Below are positions 8,892-17,494 of a stretch of DNA of 64,000 bases, piece by piece. Each line of letters begins with the position of its first letter. Within the stretch, counting starts at the first letter, position 1. Under the pieces are notes generated by a model that was not told where the DNA came from, searched no databases, and was given only the letters and a program-made list of their open reading frames with translations. The stretch lies in assembly GCF_008370325.1 (NCBI RefSeq), contig NZ_VNIP01000010.1, positions 310,001 through 374,000 of the forward strand. Reading direction: 5' to 3'. Source of the stretch: Martinezella tropici (GTDB lineage: Bacteria; Pseudomonadota; Alphaproteobacteria; Rhizobiales; Rhizobiaceae). A program made the translations under genes and the position numbers.

Positions 8892-10067
8892 CTATCTTTC
8901 ACCGCCGATAGCGCGGCCTTCGGCGAAATGCGGAACGATGCGGCTGTCGAAGGCCTTCAAGGCGGCTCCGATGGCCTGATGCATGTCGAGATATCGATAA
9001 GTGCCGAGCCGGCCGCCGAAATGGACATTCGTCTCCGCCTCGGCCCGCTCGCGATACCGCAGGAAGACGTCCTTGTCCTGCCGCGTATCGATCGGATAAT
9101 AGGGTTCATCGACGCGCTTCGCCGATCGTGAATACTCCCGCACAACGACCGTCTTTTCAGTCTGGTAGCTTCGCTCGGGATTGAAATGACGAAACTCGAG
9201 GATACGCGTGTAGGGAATTGTTTCATCGGCATAATTCATGACCGCCATCCCCTGGAAGTCACCGGTGTTCAGGGTCTCCCTTTCGAAGTCGATGGTGCGC
9301 CAGCCCAACTCGCCTTCGGAATAATCGAAATAGCGATCGATGGGGCCGGTGTAGACGATCGGGAGACCGGCCGGCAGCGTTGATTTCAGCGAGAAGAAAT
9401 CGACGCCGAGCGCAATCTGGATCCTCGGATGTTTCAACATCCTCTCGAAGATCGCTGTATAACCATCGACCGGCAGACCTTCGTATCTATCGTTGAAGTA
9501 GCGGTTGTCGAACGTATAGCGGACCGGCAGACGCGTGATGATATGTTCGGGCAGGTCGCGCGGGTCCGTCTGCCACTGCTTGGCCGTATAGCCGCGGATG
9601 AAAGCCTCATATAATGGCCGGCCGATCAGCGAAATCGCCTTCTCTTCAAGGTTTACCGGATGACGCCCGGCCATCTCCGCCGCCTGGTCGGCAATCAGTG
9701 CCCTCGCCTGGTCGGGCGAAAGGCGTCGATTGAAGAATTGCGAGATCGTGCCGAGGTTGATCGGCATCGAATAGACCTGATCGCGATAGGTCGAATAGAC
9801 ACGATGCTTATAGTCGGTGAATGCGGTGAACCTGTTGAGATAGGTCCAGACCAGTTCGTTCGGCGTGTGAAAGAGATGCGCGCCGTAGCGATGAACCTCG
9901 ATACCGGTCTCGCTGTCGAACTCGCTATAGGCATTGCCGCCGATATGGTTCCGGCGGTCGATCAGGAGCACGTTCTTCTGCAGCTCGTTGGCCACCCGCT
10001 CCGCGAGCGTCGCGCCATAAAAGCCGGCGCCAACCACGAGCAAGTCAACATCGGCGAAATTGATCAT
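8892..10067 (-). CDS. glf: UDP-galactopyranose mutase
   Basis: Flavoenzyme (391 aa) that interconverts UDP-galactopyranose and UDP-galactofuranose, the donor for galactofuranose in surface polysaccharides. The N-terminal FAD site reads VVGAGFYGATLAERVAN (about residues 10-26). Family signatures NHIGGNAYSE, EVHRYGAHLFHT and YTGPIDRYFDY are present, as are the C-terminal RLGTYRYLDMH and its Arg. Length is normal. It is the last gene of a leftward run with two glycosyltransferase-like genes upstream, consistent with a small Galf-containing glycan locus. Confidence 0.95.
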   Translation of the reverse strand: MINFADVDLLVVGAGFYGATLAERVANELQKNVLLIDRRNHIGGNAYSEFDSETGIEVHRYGAHLFHTPNELVWTYLNRFTAFTDYKHRVYSTYRDQVYSMPINLGTISQFFNRRLSPDQARALIADQAAEMAGRHPVNLEEKAISLIGRPLYEAFIRGYTAKQWQTDPRDLPEHIITRLPVRYTFDNRYFNDRYEGLPVDGYTAIFERMLKHPRIQIALGVDFFSLKSTLPAGLPIVYTGPIDRYFDYSEGELGWRTIDFERETLNTGDFQGMAVMNYADETIPYTRILEFRHFNPERSYQTEKTVVVREYSRSAKRVDEPYYPIDTRQDKDVFLRYRERAEAETNVHFGGRLGTYRYLDMHQAIGAALKAFDSRIVPHFAEGRAIGGER

Positions 10068-10103
10068 GATCGCGAGACCAATCCTCTTGCCGCCAACCTT
10101 CGA

Positions 10104-11078
10104 TCAGACCTGCCCGAACACACTGAAGACCTCCAATTCGAACTTTGTTTCTTCGACGGCAATAGAGCGCCGATAGACACCGAAATCCTCGAACCTCTCC
10201 GAGAAATTCTGGATCACGTCATCGATCGCTCTTGAAATCTCGTGCGTTCGCTGGGGATGATTGCCGAACTTGTATTTGGCCGGAATGGGCAAATCCTCGA
10301 AATTGTTGGCCGAGCCATTCCGGCCGGTGATCACGCAGCATCCGAGCAGCGCTGCTTCGCGCGGCATGCGATCCTTGCCGGCATGAGGACCGAAGTCGAC
10401 GTAAAGCTTGGCTTGCGCCATGTTTTGATGGACTTCAGCAGGCGACATTTTGCTCAGGATCTTGAACTCATATTGCGGACACATGGTCGCCAGTTGGCGC
10501 CCGAAAGCCTCGGCCTTGTTGTTGAACAGAACCAGATCCCGCCGTTGCTGAATCGGCTGTGGCGCCACGTTGTTTGCCAGCGTGGTAAAATCCGAGACCC
10601 GCAAGACATCGCTGAAGCCCAAAATACTGAGCTGTGCCGTGGCATAAGAGGATTGCGACAACATCTTGCAGTCGTTCGCCAGAAGGAACGGCACGCCGCC
10701 CAACGGCATCAGATGCCCCATGCCGTAATCGAAACTCAGCCACCAATAGGCCTTAACCGCCTTCTTGAAGAGTGGAATCAGATGCGGCCATATCTCCGGA
10801 AACACCACGATCGCGTTTTCGTTGTCGATAATATAGTCCGAGCTTTCGGTTGCGTAGGCCCGATATTGCGGATGGACGGCATTCTCGTATTCCCGAAACA
10901 CCATCGTGGTTTCCCCCTCAGGGGATGGCATCAGGGAGTGATCGGATCCATTGGTATAAACCATTCTGGCGCTACGTCCGATTTTGGTCAGCCGTGCGCA
11001 AAGCTGGTGAAGGGCTTCCGGACCGCCCGTCATATGATTGGGTGGGCAGAGGATATAGATCGTTTCATTTCCAGTCAT
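10104..11078 (-). CDS. Glycosyltransferase-like protein of unknown specificity
   Basis: A 324-aa soluble protein. The start (ETIYILCPPNHMTGGPEALH, about residues 5-24) looks like the first Rossmann strand and Gly-rich loop of GT-B glycosyltransferases. A later segment (YVDFGPHAGKDRMPREAALLG, about 225-245) resembles the donor-binding helix of that fold. I cannot name a family with certainty. It starts 25 bases or so after a gap to the next upstream glycosyltransferase gene and ends 36 bases before glf, so the three are probably co-transcribed. No membrane segment or signal peptide is present. Confidence 0.75.
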   Translation of the reverse strand: MTGNETIYILCPPNHMTGGPEALHQLCARLTKIGRSARMVYTNGSDHSLMPSPEGETTMVFREYENAVHPQYRAYATESSDYIIDNENAIVVFPEIWPHLIPLFKKAVKAYWWLSFDYGMGHLMPLGGVPFLLANDCKMLSQSSYATAQLSILGFSDVLRVSDFTTLANNVAPQPIQQRRDLVLFNNKAEAFGRQLATMCPQYEFKILSKMSPAEVHQNMAQAKLYVDFGPHAGKDRMPREAALLGCCVITGRNGSANNFEDLPIPAKYKFGNHPQRTHEISRAIDDVIQNFSERFEDFGVYRRSIAVEETKFELEVFSVFGQV

Positions 11079-11160
11079 AGTCGCAATCCGCCTTCATATG
11101 TCGTTTGCCGATCCAGCCGCCGCGGGCACCCCGGTTCGCTGTCAAAATGCTCTAAGAAAC

Positions 11161-12093
11161 CTAGCCGCCTCTCGCCATCAAAGCGGAAAGAATGGTCGCC
11201 TGCTGGCGCTCGCACATCAGGCCGAAGCCGCGGCTTGCAATTGCCGACCGCTTCTCCTCGTCGCGAACGAGTTCGATGCAGGTTTCGACGAGCCGGTCAT
11301 AATCGCAAAACGCCATGCCTTCGGCAAAAGCGGCCACTTCAGGGTCATGGATATTGCCTTCGCTTACGACGCAAGCGCCATTGGCAAGCAGGAAGGAAAC
11401 GCGGCAAATCTCGAAGATCGCGGCGTCGAAATGATGCACGTTGAGGACGATTTTGGAGCGCCCGATGAAGGCGTCGCGCTCGGTGCCGTATACACCGAAC
11501 AGGTGAACGAGGTTCAGCCCACTTGCTTGCAGCGCCACCAGCACATTCTTGCGGCGCTCGTTGACCGAGCCGTAAAAGAGAACGTCGATATCCTTTACCG
11601 GCGTTTGGGGCACCCGCGTCAGGTGCCTGTTGTATCCCACATCAAGAATTTCGGCGGGAACGCCGAGCTTGGCTAGTCCCTGGCGATTGCGCTCGCTGTA
11701 GTCGAGCACGGCGAATTTCTTGAGCAGTCCGAGATACCGATGATTGATCCAGCTGCTTTCAGCCGAGACCTGCTCCATATTCACGATGATGCTCTCCGGC
11801 GGCAGCCATTGCGCCGCGACCGACGGCAGCAAATTTGCGCCGTAAACGATCGGCACCCGTCCGTTCCAGTCTCGCGGATCGGTAACCAGAGGCGCACTGC
11901 CGCCGAGTTCGGCAAAGGCGTAGTGAAGACCGAGGGCAACATCCTCGAAAGCGCGGCTATGAATATAGCCCTCTGGACTGACGATCCAAATGCAGTGCCG
12001 ATCCTTGTGATGCTCCCAACCGAAAGGAAAGGCTGGCAGGGCGTGTTCCGCGCCATGCGATGCGACAGTCTGTTTCTCCGCTTGCGCGTGCAT
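11161..12093 (-). CDS. Glycosyltransferase-like protein (CgeB/GT1-like)
   Basis: Predicted cytoplasmic glycosyltransferase of about 310 aa. The start at 12093 is preferred because AGAAGGA lies 6 bases before it; an in-frame ATG 15 bases further upstream lacks a site. A DVLFYGSVNERRKNVL segment (middle) followed by IVLNVHHFDAAIFEICRV and a GACVVSEG turn follows the C-terminal half of GT-B enzymes whose Asp/Glu pair binds the nucleotide sugar. The order GT, GT-like, glf suggests assembly of a Galf-containing surface glycan. Acceptor and linkage are unknown. Confidence 0.8.
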   Translation of the reverse strand: MHAQAEKQTVASHGAEHALPAFPFGWEHHKDRHCIWIVSPEGYIHSRAFEDVALGLHYAFAELGGSAPLVTDPRDWNGRVPIVYGANLLPSVAAQWLPPESIIVNMEQVSAESSWINHRYLGLLKKFAVLDYSERNRQGLAKLGVPAEILDVGYNRHLTRVPQTPVKDIDVLFYGSVNERRKNVLVALQASGLNLVHLFGVYGTERDAFIGRSKIVLNVHHFDAAIFEICRVSFLLANGACVVSEGNIHDPEVAAFAEGMAFCDYDRLVETCIELVRDEEKRSAIASRGFGLMCERQQATILSALMARGG

Positions 12094-12227
12094 GTTGATC
12101 CTTCTCAAAGACTCGCTGGAACCCCTCGCTTAAAAACTGCGCGATGGGGCTTGCTCAAACCTTGCGAGGCCAAGAGCCGGTGGGGAGAGCTTCGGGAAGG
12201 CGACCTTGCCTATATGTGGAAGCTGGC

Positions 12228-12974
12228 TTAGCCCGGCAGCACTTGCGTCACCGCAATGATCGGGCCGAGCGGAAACAGGCTGTCGCGCCTTTGCCATTCC
12301 GGAATGTCCAGGCTGGAAATGCTGCCGTCGAGAAACAGTGCATTCGGACATTTCAGATCGTCGCGGAATAGCGTCGCAAAATCGTGGAAGCGCACCGAGC
12401 CATCGGAAATCGCGAACACGACGAGCCCATCGACGGTGACGCCGACGCCGTTTCGTGTCTTGAGACTGGTGCTGTCGGCCAGAAACGACGGATGGAGCTT
12501 GCCATCGATGACGAGCATCGGGCCGGACTGGGTCGCATAGAATGGCTTGGTGCCTGAAGCAGCGAAGGCCTTGCTTTCCATGATCCCGGCCTTGCCCAAG
12601 CCGGCATAGAAAACCCCGTTCGGCAGCAGATGGAAATTGCCCCAGCCCTTGTTGGTGTTGATCGCCTTTACCTCGCGTCCGTTTTCGATGAAGAGACCGA
12701 CGGGAGACTGATCATCGAGATACATGCCGCCGTTCATGGCAAAGCGCACATAGATCCGATCCTGGCGCAGATCCATTTCCAGCGCCCGGAACGAGCCGTA
12801 AGGCTTGCCGCTGCGGTCATTCTGGAAAATCTGGATATCGTGGCGGGCGGGATCGAAAGTACAGATCGTATAGCCATCGCCAAGATGCTGAACCTTGCGG
12901 CAGGCTTCGCCAGCCGATGCCGTGGCGGCGCAGGCAAGAACGACAAGGATGATCATCAATCGAATCAAGCGCAT
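12228..12974 (-). CDS. Secreted phosphodiester glycosidase family protein (NAGPA-like)
   Basis: About 248 aa from the ATG at 12974, chosen because it begins a proper signal peptide (MRLIRLMIILVVLACAATAS, cleaved near SAG). The mature part carries the phosphodiester glycosidase fold markers VRFAMNGGMYLDDQSPVGL and NGVFYAGLG, and near the C-terminus RNGVGVTVDG and NALFLDGSISSL. Members cleave sugar-phosphodiester bonds in the envelope; the exact substrate is not predictable. It lies between the 4Fe-4S protein upstream and the glycan genes downstream on the same strand, separated from the latter by about 135 bases. Confidence 0.82.
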   Translation of the reverse strand: MRLIRLMIILVVLACAATASAGEACRKVQHLGDGYTICTFDPARHDIQIFQNDRSGKPYGSFRALEMDLRQDRIYVRFAMNGGMYLDDQSPVGLFIENGREVKAINTNKGWGNFHLLPNGVFYAGLGKAGIMESKAFAASGTKPFYATQSGPMLVIDGKLHPSFLADSTSLKTRNGVGVTVDGLVVFAISDGSVRFHDFATLFRDDLKCPNALFLDGSISSLDIPEWQRRDSLFPLGPIIAVTQVLPG

Positions 12975-13042
12975 GGCCCCGCATGAATAGCACAAGCCTC
13001 AGAACGCATCGCAATGCGGCGAAACAAGGAACGCGTCGAAGG

Positions 13043-13735
13043 TTAAAGCTGAAGCGCCGCCATATGGAAGGCAAGCTGCTCGGAGGGATAACGATAGCCG
13101 GCCCCCACCGGACAGGCATTGCGGGAGAGACAGCCGCCGGTCATGCAACCAGCCTGCCCTTTCTGCGTGCGCAAATGTGAGCGACAGCCCTGAACATCGA
13201 AACCCGCCGTGGTAACGGCCCCGACGGGACAGGCGGCAAGACAAGGCTTCTCCACGCATGACGCACATGGATGCGGAGAAGACGCTATCGTCTGGGCCTC
13301 CCTCAAGTCCTCGGCAAATCCCAGGGCACCGCGATAACCATGCCATAGGCCGTATTCCGGATGGATCAATATGCCGAGCGGCGATGCCTGCAATCTCTCG
13401 GCCTGCATGGCCCAGCGCTGGAACGGCTGCCAGGGCGGATCCGAAGGGAAATAGACTGTTGCCTCCAACATCGCCGCGACCGGCCGGATAATCGCTTTCG
13501 ACCAATCGTCGAGAGGATTCATGGATATCCCGTTGTCTGGCATATCTCGCCAAGCCGAAAACGCCGGCCAGATCGAGCCGCCGATATTGCCCAGCAGCAC
13601 GACACCGCGCGCAGGCGTGCCATCCGTCAGCAGCGGCCCCTCGCCTTCATTGAAGGACAAGCTGCCGCGAACGAAAACTCCGTGGACACCGAGTGTCGCA
13701 CGGAGCTGTTCGAAAATGGCAGTGCCGCCGTTCAT
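13043..13735 (-). CDS. 4Fe-4S cluster protein with QueG-like C-terminus
   Basis: A 230-aa protein whose C-terminal third holds two ferredoxin-like cysteine sets: CASCVEKPCLAACP, then GCRSHLRTQKGQAGCMTGGC and NACPVG. Such dicluster segments occur in epoxyqueuosine reductase (QueG) and in corrinoid-reducing proteins. The N-terminal part (FVRGSLSFNEGE, ILIHPEYGLWHGYRGALGF) is also QueG-like, but the protein is shorter than QueG (about 350 aa). It starts about 100 bases downstream of the MttB-like gene on the same strand. It could supply electrons for corrinoid reactivation, or simply be an unrelated iron-sulfur protein. Confidence 0.75.
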   Translation of the reverse strand: MNGGTAIFEQLRATLGVHGVFVRGSLSFNEGEGPLLTDGTPARGVVLLGNIGGSIWPAFSAWRDMPDNGISMNPLDDWSKAIIRPVAAMLEATVYFPSDPPWQPFQRWAMQAERLQASPLGILIHPEYGLWHGYRGALGFAEDLREAQTIASSPHPCASCVEKPCLAACPVGAVTTAGFDVQGCRSHLRTQKGQAGCMTGGCLSRNACPVGAGYRYPSEQLAFHMAALQL

Positions 13736-13836
13736 CGCGGCCCCTTATATTCATAGTGCGGCCGCCAGACTTCCTTCTGGATCAGGTCGGCAACGCGCGT
13801 GGCACCGCCTTGCTCCCTGGCGGCCTCGGGCTCTCT

Positions 13837-15417
13837 TCAAGTGAAGGCGTCTGGCATGGAATCCTTGCGCGTCTGGATATAGGCGAGCAAGGCTTCGTCG
13901 ATCGCCGGATCGAGCGGAGGCGCTTCGTAATGATCGAGCCAAGAGCGGCAAAGCGCGTTGGCCCGTTCCTCGACACGCTTCTGGCCTTCGATCTCCCATT
14001 GCTCGAAAGAATTGTTGTCGGCAAGCGCCGAGCGATAGAAGGCGGACTGGAAATTCGCCTGCGTGTGGCCGCAGCCGAGGTAATGGCTTCCTGGTCCGAC
14101 TTCGCGGATGGCGTCCAGCGCCTGGCCGTTGTCGGAGAGATCGATACCTTCCGCCATCTTCTGCATCATGCCGAGCTGGTCCTGGTCGATCATGAACTTC
14201 TCGTAGGAGGATACGAGACCGCCCTCGAGCCAGCCGGCCGCATGCAGCACGAAATTCGTGCCTGCCAGCAGCGTCATGTTCAAGGTGTTGGCGGATTCAT
14301 GCGCTGCCTGCGCATCCGGCACCTTCGAGGCGCAGAGCGAACCGCCGGTACGGAACGGCAGACCGAGACGCCGAGCGAGCTGTGCTGCGCCATAGGAGAC
14401 GAGCGACGGCTCCGGCGTGCCGAAGGTCGGGGCGCCCGACTGCATGGAGATGGATGCGGCGAAGGTGCCAAATAGGACCGGCGACCCCTTGCGGATCAGC
14501 TGCGTGAAGGAAGCGCCGGCCAGCACTTCGGCAAGGATCTGCGTCAGCGTGCCCGCCACCGTCACCGGGCTCATCGCGCCCGAGAGGATGAAAGGGGAAA
14601 CGACCGAGGCCTGATTGTGCCGTGCATAGACCTTCAAGGCGCCGAGCATGGTCTCGTCGAACACCATCGGCGAATTGGCGTTGATGAGGTTCAGCGTCAC
14701 GCAATTATTCTCGACGAACTCCTCGCCGAAGACGATCTTCGCCATCGCGATGGTGTCTTCGGCACGCTCCGGTGCCGTGACCGAGCCCATGAATGGCTTG
14801 TCGGAATATTTGATATGGCTGTAGACCATATCGAGATGGCGCTTGTTGACCGGGATATCCACCGGCTCGCAAACCGTGCCGCCGGACGAATGCATCGACG
14901 GCGCCATATAGGCGAGCTTCACGAAATTGCGGAAATCCTCGATCGTCGCATAGCGGCGGTTGCCCTCGAGGTCGCGCACGAAGGGCGGTCCGTAGACAGG
15001 CGCGAAGATCGTCGCCTTACCGCCGACATGGGCGTTGCGGGCACTGTTGCGCGCATGCCAGGTAAATTCTTTCGGAGCTGTCTTCAGAAGTTCGCGGCAG
15101 AGCCCCTTCGGGAAATGCACGCGCTGGCCGCGCACGTCGGCACCGGCTTCCTTCCAGAGCGCCAAGGCCTCCGCATCGTCACGAAACTCAATGCCGATTT
15201 CCTCGAGCACCGTGTCGGCATTGCGCTCGATGAGCTGCAGACCTTCTTCATCGAGCACTTCGTAGACGCCGACCTTCCGGACGATATTGGGAAGCGAAGG
15301 GGCCGGTCCGCCGCCGCTGCGCGAGGCGCGCCTTGCCGCGGCACCCCTGCCTTCTCCTCGCGAACGCCGCCCGCCGCCTTCGCTGCCTGCAGCCGATTGT
15401 TCAATCATATCGTCCAT
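13837..15417 (-). CDS. Trimethylamine methyltransferase (MttB) family protein, non-pyrrolysine type
   Basis: Corrinoid-dependent methyltransferase of 526 aa that probably takes a methyl group from a quaternary amine (glycine betaine or proline betaine are the known substrates of non-pyrrolysine relatives) and gives it to the corrinoid protein encoded divergently. The frame has no internal amber codon, unlike true archaeal MttB. Typical segments include IGIEFRDDAEAL, YMAPSMHSSGGTVCEP, QSGAPTFGTPEPSL and HYLGCGHTQANFQSAFYRS. GAGGAAA precedes ATG 15417. Residues 13-38 form a low-complexity Arg/Gly tail (RRSRGEGRG..RRASRSGGG) before the catalytic domain, unusual for the family. The substrate is inferred from context. 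Confidence 0.9.
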   Translation of the reverse strand: MDDMIEQSAAGSEGGGRRSRGEGRGAAARRASRSGGGPAPSLPNIVRKVGVYEVLDEEGLQLIERNADTVLEEIGIEFRDDAEALALWKEAGADVRGQRVHFPKGLCRELLKTAPKEFTWHARNSARNAHVGGKATIFAPVYGPPFVRDLEGNRRYATIEDFRNFVKLAYMAPSMHSSGGTVCEPVDIPVNKRHLDMVYSHIKYSDKPFMGSVTAPERAEDTIAMAKIVFGEEFVENNCVTLNLINANSPMVFDETMLGALKVYARHNQASVVSPFILSGAMSPVTVAGTLTQILAEVLAGASFTQLIRKGSPVLFGTFAASISMQSGAPTFGTPEPSLVSYGAAQLARRLGLPFRTGGSLCASKVPDAQAAHESANTLNMTLLAGTNFVLHAAGWLEGGLVSSYEKFMIDQDQLGMMQKMAEGIDLSDNGQALDAIREVGPGSHYLGCGHTQANFQSAFYRSALADNNSFEQWEIEGQKRVEERANALCRSWLDHYEAPPLDPAIDEALLAYIQTRKDSMPDAFT

Positions 15418-15458
15418 GATGTTTCCTCACTCCTGCGCATGAATGCGTCTGTCATGAC

Positions 15459-15517
15459 CCTATGCTACCCGATTCCGCCAAGCGGACGTTCCTTAATGCG
15501 CCAGCAATTAGCATAGG
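15459..15517. promoter_or_regulatory. Inverted repeat in the divergent promoter of the methyltransferase island
   Basis: Perfect 9-bp arms CCTATGCTA (15459-15467) and TAGCATAGG (15509-15517), flanked outward by GTCTGT and ACAGAC, lie 42-100 bases upstream of the MttB-like start and 160 bases before the corrinoid-protein start. The layout suits a regulator binding two half-sites, for example the GlxA-type or LysR regulators at 23-26 kb. A transcribed hairpin is the alternative. Confidence 0.45.
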
Positions 15518-15678
15518 ACAGACATCGATGCGGCAATATCCACTGTTCTCCATTCGTCGCGATTGATCCGTGCGACGTCGCTTTCAAAAAGAGTTTTGGC
15601 AGACTTCGGGTCTATCGGTAATAACGACACTGTTTTATACAAGCCTCTGATGCATTGCACGAAAATGGGATGGAGCGC

Positions 15679-16380
15679 ATGTCTGACGACGAAATCATTC
15701 TTGCTGAACTTTCTGATGAAGAACTCGTGCAGCAAATGCATGATGACCTGTATGACGGCTTGAAGGAAGAGATCGAGGAAGCGACACAGATCCTTCTCGA
15801 CCGCGGCTGGACGCCTTACGATGTTCTGACACAGGCGCTTGTCGAAGGCATGCGCATCGTCGGCATCGACTTCCGCGATGGCATTCTCTTCGTTCCGGAA
15901 GTTTTGCTTTCCGCCAATGCGATGAAGGCCGGCATGGCTATCCTGCGTCCGCTGCTGGCGCTGACCGGTGCACCCAAGCTCGGCAAGATGGTGATCGGCA
16001 CCGTCAAGGGCGATATTCACGACATCGGCAAGAACCTCGTCGGCATGATGATGGAAGGCGCCGGTTTCGATGTCATCGACCTCGGGATCAACAATCCAGT
16101 CGAGAACTATCTCGACGCCATCGAGCGCGAACAGCCTGACATTCTCGGCATGTCGGCGCTGCTGACGACCACCATGCCCTACATGAAGGTCGTGATCGAC
16201 ACGCTGAAGGAAAAGGGCCTGCGTGACGACTATGTCGTGCTGGTCGGCGGCGCGCCACTGAACGAAGAATTCGGCAAGGCCGTCGGTGCCGACGCCTATT
16301 GCCGTGACGCCGCCGTGGCGGTCGAAACCGCCAAGGAATTCATGAAGCGCAAGCACAACAGCCTGGCTGCCGGCGCCTGA
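15679..16380 (+). CDS. Corrinoid (B12-binding) methyl-carrier protein
   Basis: Methyl carrier of the MtbC/MttC type (233 aa from ATG 15679; ATG 15670 or TTG 15655 are alternative starts). An N-terminal helical cap domain is followed by the B12-binding Rossmann domain with the lower-ligand motif GDIHDIGKN (His114), then MSALLTTTMPYMK and VVLVGGAPLNEEFG. Its cobalamin would cycle between Co(I) and methyl-Co(III), shuttling methyl groups from the MttB-like enzyme to the MtvA-like one. The first 37 residues carry 14 Asp/Glu and one Lys, a strongly acidic lead. It opens the rightward gene run, divergent from the MttB-like gene. Confidence 0.93.
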   Translation: MSDDEIILAELSDEELVQQMHDDLYDGLKEEIEEATQILLDRGWTPYDVLTQALVEGMRIVGIDFRDGILFVPEVLLSANAMKAGMAILRPLLALTGAPKLGKMVIGTVKGDIHDIGKNLVGMMMEGAGFDVIDLGINNPVENYLDAIEREQPDILGMSALLTTTMPYMKVVIDTLKEKGLRDDYVVLVGGAPLNEEFGKAVGADAYCRDAAVAVETAKEFMKRKHNSLAAGA

Positions 16381-16397
16381 TTGCTTTATTTCTCCGA

Positions 16398-16424
16398 GCC
16401 GGCGACAAAAAGCTTGTCGCCGGC
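16398..16424. terminator. Hairpin between the corrinoid-protein gene and the entericidin gene
   Basis: Perfect 11-bp stem GCCGGCGACAA (16398-16408) / TTGTCGCCGGC (16414-16424) with a 5-base loop, 17 bases after the corrinoid-protein stop and before the convergent small gene. There is no T-run, so it may be a stability element or weak bidirectional terminator rather than a full stop. Confidence 0.55.
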
Positions 16425-16444
16425 CCATGGGCATCCCAAATGGG

Positions 16445-16606
16445 TTACTGAGCAGCCTTCTTGACGGTATGACCGGCATCTTCCGTCGCGTTGACGGCGT
16501 TTGCCGTATCCCTGCCCATGCCACGAATGGTGTTGGAGCACGAAGCAAGCACCATAAGCACGGCTAAGGCAGCGGCGATTTTGCTTGATGTCGATACGGT
16601 CATCAT
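16445..16606 (-). CDS. Entericidin A/B family small lipoprotein
   Basis: A 53-aa (or 52-aa, from the second of two adjacent ATG codons) small lipoprotein. A short basic N-terminus and hydrophobic stretch lead to the lipobox LASC, so the mature lipoprotein starts at Cys23. The mature part (CSNTIRGMGRDTANAVNATE..) matches entericidin, a small envelope lipoprotein pair linked to stress and cell lysis in enterobacteria and common as a single gene in rhizobia. Third-position bias supports coding. It is antisense to the flanking operon, and its start is only 15 bases from the divergent start of the DUF1638 gene. Confidence 0.85.
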   Translation of the reverse strand: MMTVSTSSKIAAALAVLMVLASCSNTIRGMGRDTANAVNATEDAGHTVKKAAQ

Positions 16607-16621
16607 CAGGAGCCCCTTTGA

Positions 16622-17260
16622 ATGGATGTTGATCGGCAAGATTCGGAGAAAAACCCTCCGACCGACAAACGCGCGGCAACTCAAAAAGTTCATGTGATCG
16701 CGTGCGGCGCAATCGCGCGCGAAATACTGGCGATCGTCAGAATAAACAGGCTCGACCATATCGACCTGCACTGTCTTCCCGCAATCTACCATTCCTATCC
16801 GCAGAAGATCGCACCGGCGCTGGAACAGGCGATCGTCGATGCCCGCTCGCGCGGGTTCGAGAAGATCTTCATCGGCTACGCAGATTGCGGCACCGGGGGA
16901 GATATCGACAGGATTTGCGAGCGCGAGGGAATAGAACGCCTGTCCGGCCCGCACTGTTACTCCTTCTTTACGGGCAACGAAGCTTTCGCGGCGCGTGACG
17001 ATGATATCACGTCGTTTTTCCTGACCGACTTCCTAGCTCGTCAGTTCGAATCCTTCGTCATCGTCCCATTGGGCCTGGATCGTCATCCCGAGCTGCGCGA
17101 CATGTATTTCGGCAACTACCGCAAGGTCGTCTACCTTTCGCAGGAAGAGGATCCCGCGTTGCAGGCGAAGGCGGAGGAAGCCGCCGCCTATCTCGGGCTG
17201 GATTATGAATATCGCTTCACCGGCTATGGCGACCTTGCCCGCGAACTGTCGGTCGTCTGA
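16622..17260 (+). CDS. DUF1638 protein of the corrinoid methyl-transfer island
   Basis: A 212-aa soluble protein of the DUF1638 family, of unknown biochemical role but repeatedly found beside corrinoid methyltransferases. AGGAG lies 10 bases before the ATG. The first 20 residues are a charged tail; the core starts VHVIACGAIAREILAI. Conserved Cys residues occur in ACGAIA, YADCGTGGD and GPHCYSFF, which could hold a metal or cluster. A C-terminal YRFTGYGDLAREL closes it. It probably belongs to the rightward operon, although the antisense entericidin gene sits in the 240-base gap before it. Confidence 0.83.
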   Translation: MDVDRQDSEKNPPTDKRAATQKVHVIACGAIAREILAIVRINRLDHIDLHCLPAIYHSYPQKIAPALEQAIVDARSRGFEKIFIGYADCGTGGDIDRICEREGIERLSGPHCYSFFTGNEAFAARDDDITSFFLTDFLARQFESFVIVPLGLDRHPELRDMYFGNYRKVVYLSQEEDPALQAKAEEAAAYLGLDYEYRFTGYGDLARELSVV

Positions 17261-17494
17261 TTGCGACGCCCTGTCGTTTCCTGCCGGCTGCTTCTTTGTC
17301 GTCACCGACATGCTGGACGAGTGAGACGCATTCAATCACAGTTCGAACCCGGTAATTTCAAAGGAAAATGCCCGTTGGGAACGCTTTCGGATAAGCTTTT
17401 CATGCGGCGTCGCTTTTCGGCACGTGGCGCGTCGTGGGGAGCGCAGTCCGACGGTCGGCCGGCGTGCATTCTTGTGTGAAGAGGAGATTTGTGC

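Noticed and set aside
13837..15417. Pyrrolysine-type MttB
   Set aside because: No in-frame amber codon inside the 526-codon frame and no pyl genes in view; it is the non-pyrrolysine branch.
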